From an uncultured Pseudomonas sp. (lineage in GTDB: Bacteria > Pseudomonadota > Gammaproteobacteria > Pseudomonadales > Pseudomonadaceae), in the NCBI RefSeq assembly GCF_913777995.1, contig NZ_CAJYVE010000049.1:1-39081 (forward strand): 39,081 nucleotides of DNA, read 5' to 3'. A program made the position numbers and the translations under genes. Positions 33,187 to 39,081 of the stretch are shown in pieces; the first letter of the stretch is position 1, and the number at the start of each line of letters is the position of its first letter. A model generated the notes under the pieces. The model saw only the letters and a list, made by a program, of their open reading frames with translations. It made no database searches and was not told the origin of the DNA.

Positions 33187-35163
33187 ATGTCCAAGCCTCG
33201 CGCCCGGATTGCCTCTCAACTCGGTATTGCCCTGGCGGTCATCCTTGCGGTGGTCATCAGTTGCAGTACGCTGTTCGCCTTGCGTTCGCTGGATGCCGCC
33301 AACCTCGTCATCCGCGAAGAACACCTGAGCAGTGAGGCTCGCCTGCTCGCCGACCAGCTCAACACTTTCCATACCACCCTGCGCGACAGCACCCGTCGCC
33401 TGGCCAGCCTGTTCGAGAAGCGCTTCGGCTCCGGTCTGAGCCTGCAGACAGGCACCTCCTTCACCGTGGCCGGCACCCAGACCCCCGGTCTGTACCTCGA
33501 CGGCCAGGCGCTGAACAACGAGTTCGGCGAGGTGGACGAGTTCCGCAACCTCACCGCTGGCGTGGCCACGGTATTCGTGCGCAGCGGCGATGACCTCGTG
33601 CGTATCAGCACCTCGCTGACCAAGCAGGACGGCTCGCGCGCCATCGGCACGGTGCTCGATCGCCAGGGCCAGGCCTACGCACGGCTGATGGCCAACAAGG
33701 AATACGTCGGCAAGGCCATGCTGTTCGGGCGTCTGTACATGACCCAGTACAGCCCGGTGGTAGACGCCTCCGGCAAGGTGATCGCCGCACTGTTCGTGGG
33801 TTTCGACTACACCGATGCGCAGAACGCGCAGTTCGAGAACCTGCGCAACTTCCGCATCGGCAAGACCGGCTCGCTGGCGCTGCTCGACGACCAGGGCAAG
33901 TGGCTGGTGGCCCCGGCGGGCGTCAAGCAGTCGGATGAAGCCGCCAAGACGGCGACCGAACTGGCCAAGCAGCCGGGCAAGGGGCGTTTCTGGAGTGACA
34001 CCGAAGACGACTTCTACAGCGTGGGTGTGCCCTTCACTGACGGTCCGTGGACCGTCGTGGCGAGCATGCCGGAAGATGAAATCGGCTCGGTGACCTGGAG
34101 CGTCGGGACCCAGCTGGCCATCGGCAGCCTGTTGGCCATGCTGATCGCCGTGGGCGGTTCCATCTGGCTGCTGCGCAGCAAGCTGCAGCCGCTGTCGGAA
34201 CTGGTGCGCCAGGCCGAGGCCCTGGGCGCCGGTAACCTCAAGGTGCGCCTGGCGGTCAACAGCCACGATGAAATCGGCCTGCTGGCCAGCAGCTTCAACA
34301 CCATGGGCGAGGCACTGTCGAACATGGTCGAGCACATCCGCACCGCTTCGCGGCAGGTCAGTGACCGGGCGCATGCGCTGTCCGGCCTGTCCAGCGGCGC
34401 CCATGCCGGCATGGAGCAGCAGTCGGGCGAGATCACCAGCATGGCCGGCGCGGTGGAAGAGTTCAGCGCCACCTCGATGAACATCGCCGACAACATGAAG
34501 GACACCGAGCGCCTGGCTCAGGAAAACGCCCGCCAGACGCGTATCGGCCGCTCGTCCATGGAGGAAGCGTCCAGCTCCCTGCAGCAGATCGCCGCGTCGC
34601 TGAACAGCACCGCCACGGTGGTCAACACCCTGGGCCAGCGCTCTCAGGAAATCGGCAGCATCGTCGGTGTGATCACCTCGATTGCCGAGCAGACCAACCT
34701 GCTTGCCTTGAACGCCGCCATCGAAGCGGCGCGTGCTGGCGAACAGGGCCGCGGCTTCGCGGTGGTGGCCGACGAGGTGCGCAGCCTGGCTTCGCGCACC
34801 CGCGAGGCGACCGATGAAATCTCCTCGATGATCGCCAGCATCCAGCAGGAAACCGGCAACGCCATCAACACCATGCAACAGGGCAACACCCTGATGCAGG
34901 AAGGCCTGTCGCGTAACGCCAAGGTGGCCGAGGCGCTGGCACAGATCGACGAACAGAGCCGCGCCGCCGGCCAGCAGTTCACCGTCATCACCAACGCTGC
35001 CCAGGAACAGAGCAGCACCGCCACCGCCCTGAGCGGCAACCTGCAGAGCATCGCCATGACTAACACCGAGCAGCGCGAAGTGGTGGCCAACCTGGCCGTG
35101 ACCGCCCGCGAACTCAACGAGTTGGCGGCTGAGCTGTTGGATGAGGTGGGGCGGTTCAAGTAA
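33187..35163 (+). CDS. Methyl-accepting chemotaxis protein with Cache-type sensor domain
   Basis: 658 residues from an ATG with AGGAG 5 bases upstream. TM1 (residues 11-33) and TM2 (about 309-332) flank a periplasmic region of about 275 residues that has the pattern of a single Cache (Cache_3-Cache_2) fold ([48 protein letters not shown]). Then come HAMP and the cytoplasmic signalling domain, with the conserved tip [37 protein letters not shown] near residue 495-535. Ligand unknown. The upstream sigma-28 promoter fits a chemotaxis gene. Confidence 0.93.
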   Translation: MSKPRARIASQLGIALAVILAVVISCSTLFALRSLDAANLVIREEHLSSEARLLADQLNTFHTTLRDSTRRLASLFEKRFGSGLSLQTGTSFTVAGTQTPGLYLDGQALNNEFGEVDEFRNLTAGVATVFVRSGDDLVRISTSLTKQDGSRAIGTVLDRQGQAYARLMANKEYVGKAMLFGRLYMTQYSPVVDASGKVIAALFVGFDYTDAQNAQFENLRNFRIGKTGSLALLDDQGKWLVAPAGVKQSDEAAKTATELAKQPGKGRFWSDTEDDFYSVGVPFTDGPWTVVASMPEDEIGSVTWSVGTQLAIGSLLAMLIAVGGSIWLLRSKLQPLSELVRQAEALGAGNLKVRLAVNSHDEIGLLASSFNTMGEALSNMVEHIRTASRQVSDRAHALSGLSSGAHAGMEQQSGEITSMAGAVEEFSATSMNIADNMKDTERLAQENARQTRIGRSSMEEASSSLQQIAASLNSTATVVNTLGQRSQEIGSIVGVITSIAEQTNLLALNAAIEAARAGEQGRGFAVVADEVRSLASRTREATDEISSMIASIQQETGNAINTMQQGNTLMQEGLSRNAKVAEALAQIDEQSRAAGQQFTVITNAAQEQSSTATALSGNLQSIAMTNTEQREVVANLAVTARELNELAAELLDEVGRFK

Positions 35164-35283
35164 GGCATCCGGTGACGCCTCTTGAACCTTGATCGCGAAC
35201 AGGCGAGGAAAGCCGGTACGTTGCCAAGAGCATGTTCAGTGTTCGCGACACATCGCTTCTGCGGTTTGAATAGATGTCATGCA

Positions 35284-35320
35284 TGAGCCGCCATCCCGGT
35301 AACGCCAGGATGGCGGCTCA
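35284..35320. terminator. Perfect 13-bp stem-loop
   Basis: TGAGCCGCCATCC pairs perfectly with GGATGGCGGCTCA around an 11-base loop, 120 bp after the chemoreceptor and just before the leftward toxin-like gene. It could terminate both converging transcripts. Confidence 0.7.
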
Positions 35321-35380
35321 TATTCATCGAGCGTTACGCTGAGAGTACGACGCGTAACTGAGCGGCGGAGCTAATCGTGG

Positions 35381-36367
35381 TCAACGGCTGGACCACACGG
35401 GGTTATTGGCCTCGTCATAGACGCTCAGTACACCTTCGTCCGACAGCGTGACATAGCTGCCGGGTGCAGAGGCCGAGGCGCTCCAGACGGCTTGGCCTTC
35501 ACCTTCGAGTGTCGAGAATTTCCCTTGAGCATCCAGCCCGCAGCGCCACGCGTTATGGAAGCTGGTGCTCGAGGCCCAGACGCTTTTGTGCAGGCTGTTC
35601 AGGTCACTCACCACCAGATTGCCGTCTTTTTCCTGATAAGACGCCGCGAAAGCGCCGTTACGCGAAATCAGGAACTGGCCGGGGGTTAGGTATTCGCCCG
35701 CCTTGAGCGTGTCGCCGCGATTGGCTTGCGCGTCCTGGCGTGCTTCGGTGATGCAGTAGACGAAGCGCCGGTCACCACCGGCAGCCGCCTGGTCGGCATA
35801 TACCGCTACATTGAAGCCCAGTACCTCGTATTGCTTGGCTTCGACGTTGTCGCAGGCGTCATAGGCGAGACGGACCGGGGCGCCGGCACCCACCACGCCG
35901 ATCTCGCTCTTGAAGCCACCGAACTGAGGGTTGGTGAACCCGATGTCGAGAGCGAAGCGGGTTCCTTCGATACGCCATTTCCCCGCACCACTGACACCCG
36001 TCATGATCGAGCCTTGTCCGTTTGCGACGGTCCACAGCGTCGCGCCGATAGGATGCAATTCGTCGATCGGGTCGATGTTCATGGGCGCCGGGCCGGCGAA
36101 GGTGGTGCCCGAATCGAAGAAGCTGCCTTCCCACACGAGGCGGTGGCTGGTTGCGTTGACGATGATCAGCTCCAGCGTGCGATGGCGATCACCGAAGGCC
36201 TTGGCACCTTCGAACGCACCATACAGCTTCATGACCGCACTGTGCAGTTCGGTAACCGAATTGATGATGTCCTTTCCTGCATCGATGGCGGCCTTGACCT
36301 GGCCTGCGGTGGTGGTGAGGCTGGCCAGTCGGCCTGCGTTCAGGGCTGCGCTATTACCTGTGGTCAT
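35381..36367 (-). CDS. Actinoporin-like / bulb-type-lectin two-domain protein, candidate pore-forming toxin
   Basis: 328 residues from the ATG with GGAG 8 bases upstream. Residues 20-52 form an amphipathic helix. Residues 62-165 (NATSHRLVWEGSFFDSGTTF, GATLWTVANGQGSIMTGVSG, FALDIGFTNPQFGGFKSEIGV) follow the order of the actinoporin/anemone-cytotoxin beta-sandwich: N-E/A-S, FxSGT, ATGVxG, then FxxPxxxxxxxNxxV. Residues 220-328 are a bulb-type lectin region (GEYLTPGQFLISRNGAF, DGNLVVSDLNSLHKSVWAS, LSDEGVLSVYDEANNPVWSS) whose mannose-site residues are partly changed. No signal peptide is visible. This reading is by eye; an aegerolysin-like fold is an alternative. ATGA overlap with the LuxR gene shows coupling. 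Confidence 0.6.
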   Translation of the reverse strand: MTTGNSAALNAGRLASLTTTAGQVKAAIDAGKDIINSVTELHSAVMKLYGAFEGAKAFGDRHRTLELIIVNATSHRLVWEGSFFDSGTTFAGPAPMNIDPIDELHPIGATLWTVANGQGSIMTGVSGAGKWRIEGTRFALDIGFTNPQFGGFKSEIGVVGAGAPVRLAYDACDNVEAKQYEVLGFNVAVYADQAAAGGDRRFVYCITEARQDAQANRGDTLKAGEYLTPGQFLISRNGAFAASYQEKDGNLVVSDLNSLHKSVWASSTSFHNAWRCGLDAQGKFSTLEGEGQAVWSASASAPGSYVTLSDEGVLSVYDEANNPVWSSR

Positions 36368-36909
36368 TCCTTGCTCTCCAGATGTCCATTCGACGTTAAA
36401 CGATTCCATGGTGCTGATTTGCTATCAGCGAGCTCAGTCTCGCTGCCGACCCTAGCAGCGGCTACCCCACACATCGCGTACTGGTCGTTGATCCAGGCAA
36501 CTAATTGGCGTGTACTGTGTCGGCCTGATTTGATCAGCAAATGTTGTCTGTGTTTATCAGCGGTACGCGGGCTGATATCGAGAAGTCGTGCGATATGTTT
36601 ACTGGAGCATCCATGGCAGAGATGTCGTAGAACGGCGGATTCCGTCGGGCTGATGTCAGCCTCACACAGGTTCATCAGCCCCTGCCATTCGGCGTCCGAT
36701 AACGCTGAGAGGGCATGCAGTGCCGTTACGCTGAGCACACCGGTTTTTTGCTTGAGGCTGCTCACATGTTCCCTGGCCGTGTACAGGCCAATCCCCAGAA
36801 AGTGCGCGATTTCCCTGTTGTTGAGACCTTGGCGCACAAGACGGAGAACATCTTGCTCTCTTGGCGTGAGAGCTGTACGCGCGCTTTTCTTCCCTGTTAC
36901 TGGCTTCAT
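36364..36909 (-). CDS. Regulator made of two tandem LuxR-type HTH domains
   Basis: 181 residues. Two GerE/LuxR DNA-binding domains follow each other: ALTPREQDVLRLVRQGLNNREIAHFLGIGLYTAREHVSSLKQKTG and DISPTESAVLRHLCHGCSSKHIARLLDISPRTADKHRQHLLIKSG. No receiver or autoinducer-binding domain is present. Its stop overlaps the start of the toxin-like gene as ATGA, so it is cotranscribed with it. The start at 36909 has GGAG 9 bases upstream; an upstream ATG at 36969 has none. It may control its own operon. Base composition looks somewhat richer in A/T than the surroundings by eye. Confidence 0.75.
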   Translation of the reverse strand: MKPVTGKKSARTALTPREQDVLRLVRQGLNNREIAHFLGIGLYTAREHVSSLKQKTGVLSVTALHALSALSDAEWQGLMNLCEADISPTESAVLRHLCHGCSSKHIARLLDISPRTADKHRQHLLIKSGRHSTRQLVAWINDQYAMCGVAAARVGSETELADSKSAPWNRLTSNGHLESKE

Positions 36910-37214
36910 GCCGAATTGCTCCGTCCACGGAATGACGATTGTCCAAACATCAGAATGAAGTTCGGTCATGGCGGAGCGTTGGTTACATTCGAGATAAGTG
37001 CTGAACGGCGAGCGCGTGGTGTTTCGAGAGCTATGAAAATCAGAGATCGAAGGGCTTAGAGGTAGGTAACCCGTAGAGCAGAAGAAAAGCCGGCCGTCGA
37101 CCGTGATTGAGAAACTTGAAGTAGATGTTCAGGCACCTGGCCCGGATTAATAGATGGCTGAATAGATGATTCGCAACGCGGGCATGCAGAATGGGCGGTA
37201 GCAAGCGCGTTGGA
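36910..37214. other. Intergenic region upstream of the LuxR-toxin operon
   Basis: No convincing coding sequence is present; a leftward open frame over 37040-37312 overlaps the end of the MerR gene and resembles nothing. The region must contain the leftward promoter of the LuxR-toxin operon and the end of the merR transcript, but I do not recognise a clear promoter or terminator. Confidence 0.4.
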
Positions 37215-37592
37215 TCAAAGTGTCGCTTCAGACAGGTCGGGCTCGCTGCGCAACGGGCAGGCCAGGGTAAGACGCTGCAACAGTGTGCTGCGCAGTGCTT
37301 GTAACTCTTCAAGACGCTGTTCGATCAGCGCCAACTTGTCGCGCAGCAGCGCTTCCACCGCCTGATCGGGGTTCGGGTTTTGCCACAGTTGCCCGACGTT
37401 GTCGCCGATCTCCGTGAGGCTGAAACCCAGGCGTTGGGCGTCGCGGATGAAGTGCACCAGTTGAGCGATTTCTTCCGGGTAGTCGCGGTAACCGTTGGCC
37501 AAGCGTCGAGCTTGAATGAGGCCGCGCTCTTCATAGAAGCGCAGCGTATCGCGGCTGACGCCGCAGACCTGGGCGAGTTCGCCAATGCGCAT
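37215..37592 (-). CDS. MerR-family transcriptional regulator
   Basis: 125 residues from the ATG with AGGA 7 bases upstream. The N-terminal winged-helix reads MRIGELAQVCGVSRDTLRFYEERGLI-ARRLANGYRDYPEE, followed by FIRDAQRLGFSLTEIGD and a coiled-coil dimerisation helix (QAVEALLRDKLALIEQRLEELQALRSTLLQRL). It has one Cys in the DNA-binding region and one near the C-terminus, without the clear metal-binding cluster of CueR or ZntR, so its inducer is unknown. It is divergent from a small membrane-protein gene whose promoter has MerR-type spacing. Confidence 0.9.
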   Translation of the reverse strand: MRIGELAQVCGVSRDTLRFYEERGLIQARRLANGYRDYPEEIAQLVHFIRDAQRLGFSLTEIGDNVGQLWQNPNPDQAVEALLRDKLALIEQRLEELQALRSTLLQRLTLACPLRSEPDLSEATL

Positions 37593-37612
37593 GAGCACTT
37601 CCTTATTCGGGC

Positions 37613-37643
37613 TTGACCTTGGAGCTTACTCCAGGCTTTAGCC
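37613..37643 (+). promoter_or_regulatory. MerR-type promoter and operator
   Basis: TTGACC at 37613-37618 and TTAGCC at 37638-37643 are 19 bases apart, the long spacer typical of MerR-regulated promoters. The spacer contains the dyad CTTGGAG-N4-CTCCAGG centred between the boxes. The divergent MerR gene is the obvious regulator. Confidence 0.65.
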
Positions 37644-37676
37644 TGATGCCTTCGTTGATTCGAGGGAGTGCAGCAA

Positions 37677-38099
37677 ATGTGGACATCCGCCCAATATCGT
37701 CAGTTGGTTCGTGCCAGTGGTCTCTACGACCTGATCATTACAATCGGTTTCGTGACGCCCTGGAGCTTCGCCCTGCTGCATCAGTGGCTGGGTTCACTGC
37801 ACGGCATGCTCGGTTTGAGTGGCCAGATTCCGCTGTTTGAGCCGATGCACGTGATGATGGCCAACCTGATGGGGTCTATCGTCTGCGTTTGGTCCTGGCT
37901 GAGGATCCGTCACCCCCAGCGACGCTTCGGCCGCTACGATGCCGCTGGGCGGATCCTGTTTGCCATATGGCAGTTGTATGCCTTGGCTCATGGTGCATCC
38001 GGTCTGCTCTGGGTGATCTTCTCGTTCGAGGTGCTGTGGGCGATCGCGCAATGGGCGCCGGTCAGGGCGCGGCGCACAGCGCAACTTCAATGGGCTTGA
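37677..38099 (+). CDS. Small integral membrane protein of unknown function
   Basis: 140 residues from the ATG with GGGAG 8 bases upstream. Four hydrophobic segments are visible at about 18-38, 57-76, 92-108 and 110-127. It has many Trp and aromatic residues (MWTSAQYRQLV, TPWSFALLHQW, VCVWSWLRIRHP, AIWQLYALAHGASGLLWVIF). I do not recognise its family. It is likely induced by the divergent MerR protein. It converges with the YifB gene across 86 bp. Confidence 0.75.
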   Translation: MWTSAQYRQLVRASGLYDLIITIGFVTPWSFALLHQWLGSLHGMLGLSGQIPLFEPMHVMMANLMGSIVCVWSWLRIRHPQRRFGRYDAAGRILFAIWQLYALAHGASGLLWVIFSFEVLWAIAQWAPVRARRTAQLQWA

Positions 38100-38185
38100 A
38101 AGGCTTATCGGGTTGTTGAAATGCCATTGGCGCAAGCCAGGCAGTCCTTCTTCGGTTTCCATTCTTGTCCTGATGACGCCTATAC

Positions 38186-39081
38186 CTACTGACTCGCCGG
38201 CCGATACTGCAACGCCTCGGCCAGGTGCCCGCGGCTTATCTCGGCCTGCCGCTCAAGATCTGCCAGGGTGCGCGCCACCTTGAGCAGGCGGTGTGCGGCA
38301 CGCAGCGACAGGTTGAGGCGCTCGCACGCGGTTTCCAGCCAGCTTTCGTCGGTTGTGGATAACCTGCAGTGCTGGCGCAGGCCGGGCAGGTCGAGAAAGG
38401 CGTTGGCACAGCCTTGGCGGCGCTGTTGCAACTCGCGGGCTTCGGCGACCTTGGCAGCGGCGCTGGCGGTGGTTTCGCCACCGCCCGGCAAGGCCGAAAG
38501 GCTGGTGGCTTCGCGGGCCACGGTGAGGTGCAGGTCGATGCGGTCCAGCAGCGGCCCGGACAGCTTGTTGCGGTAGCGCTGGATCTGTTCGGTGGAGCAG
38601 CGGCAGCGGCCACTGGGCTCGCCGAGATAGCCACAGGGGCAGGGGTTCATCGCCGCCACCAGCTGGAAACGCGCCGGAAAGCGCACCCGGTCGCGAGCCC
38701 GCGACACCACGATATGACCCGACTCCAGCGGCTCGCGCAGCACCTCCAGTACCCGGCGGTCGAACTCCGGCAACTCATCGAGAAACAATACGCCGTGATG
38801 CGCCAGGGTAATTTCTCCGGGTTGCGGGCGGCTGCCACCCCCCACCAGCGCCGGCCCCGACGCCGAGTGGTGCGGTTGACGGAACGGTCGCAGCGGCCAA
38901 CTGCTCAGCGGCACCTGGCTGGCAACCGAATGAATCGCCGCCACTTCCAGTGCTTCCTGTTCATCCAGCGGCGGCAGCAGGCCGGGCAGGCGGCTGGCCA
39001 GCAGGGTCTTGCCGGTGCCCGGCGGGCCGCTGAACAGCAGGTTGTGGCCTCCGGCTGCCGCCACCACCAGCGCCCGCTTGG
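38186..39081 (-). CDS. YifB/ComM-family Mg chelatase-like AAA+ ATPase, 5' part outside window
   Basis: The C-terminal ~298 residues are present and the reading frame runs off the right edge. Walker A (LLFSGPPGTGKTLLASRLPGLLPPL), the sensor HHSASGPALVGGG, Walker B (GVLFLDELPEFDRRVLEVLREPLESG), the NPCPCGYLGEPSGRC segment and the Mg_chelatase_C helices (LSLRAAHRLLKVARTLADLERQAEISRGHLAEALQYR) are clear. The missing N-terminus would be the Lon-like ChlI domain. ComM is a hexameric helicase that promotes branch migration in recombination during natural transformation. Confidence 0.93.
   Translation of the reverse strand, partial: KRALVVAAAGGHNLLFSGPPGTGKTLLASRLPGLLPPLDEQEALEVAAIHSVASQVPLSSWPLRPFRQPHHSASGPALVGGGSRPQPGEITLAHHGVLFLDELPEFDRRVLEVLREPLESGHIVVSRARDRVRFPARFQLVAAMNPCPCGYLGEPSGRCRCSTEQIQRYRNKLSGPLLDRIDLHLTVAREATSLSALPGGGETTASAAAKVAEARELQQRRQGCANAFLDLPGLRQHCRLSTTDESWLETACERLNLSLRAAHRLLKVARTLADLERQAEISRGHLAEALQYRPASQ

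Noticed and set aside
32979-33194. 71-residue leftward frame in the chemoreceptor promoter region
   Set aside because: It crosses the sigma-28 promoter and the chemoreceptor start, and has no motif or ribosome site.
37040-37312. 90-residue leftward frame between merR and the LuxR gene
   Set aside because: It overlaps the merR 3' end, lacks a ribosome site and resembles no protein.

Overview
The window looks like the chromosome of a Pseudomonas of the P. putida / P. fluorescens type. It is GC-rich, is studded with short inverted REP/BIME-like repeats (GGAGCGGCTTTAGCCGCGA and GAGCGAGCTTGCTCGCGAA types), and carries a gene order I recognise from Pseudomonas genomes: algC-dut-coaBC-radC, rpmB-rpmG, kauB, a pauB-type oxidase, dadR/dadA/ridA/dadX, pauR, a c5-type cytochrome, rep, a GGDEF-EAL gene and a MATE gene. 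Most of it is core chromosome. No tRNA, rRNA, IS element, prophage or CRISPR was seen.

Layout. 1-2.65 kb: housekeeping genes for dUTP hydrolysis, coenzyme A synthesis and RadC. 2.6-7.2 kb: an OmpR-type two-component system divergent from a TonB-dependent siderophore receptor, probably an iron-uptake module. 7.4-9.8 kb: an orphan peptide-type binding protein, then the L28/L33 ribosomal protein operon. 9.9-18.4 kb: an I78-type inhibitor, a cupin, the aldehyde dehydrogenase KauB, an MFS exporter, a phospholipase-D-like lipoprotein, a MocR regulator, a DUF1127 protein and a PauB-type oxidase. 18.6-23.8 kb: alanine catabolism (Lrp/DadR, DadA, RidA, DadX), the polyamine regulator PauR and a c-type cytochrome. 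KauB, PauB and PauR together suggest catabolism of putrescine and other polyamines, next to D/L-alanine use.

24-27.6 kb holds an acetyl-CoA hydrolase/transferase gene and then the most unusual part of the window: two tandem copies of a small DUF3077/DUF6124-like gene, each with its own ~200-nt structured leader. The two units are nearly identical, including a 126-bp block with no differences. Yet three short segments inside each leader differ completely between copies while staying complementary to one another within each copy. The middle segment can pair either with the upstream segment or with the one next to the start codon. This is comparative evidence for a two-state RNA switch, or less likely for a guide-like element.

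27.6-35.2 kb: Rep helicase, a c-di-GMP enzyme, a MATE exporter, and a chemoreceptor with a recognisable sigma-28 promoter. 35.4-36.9 kb: a two-gene operon coding for a regulator made of two tandem LuxR-type HTH domains, translationally coupled to a protein that resembles an actinoporin-like pore-forming domain joined to a bulb-type lectin domain. This is a candidate toxin. 37.2-39.1 kb: a MerR regulator divergent from a small membrane protein with a MerR-style promoter, then the end of a YifB/ComM gene that runs off the window.
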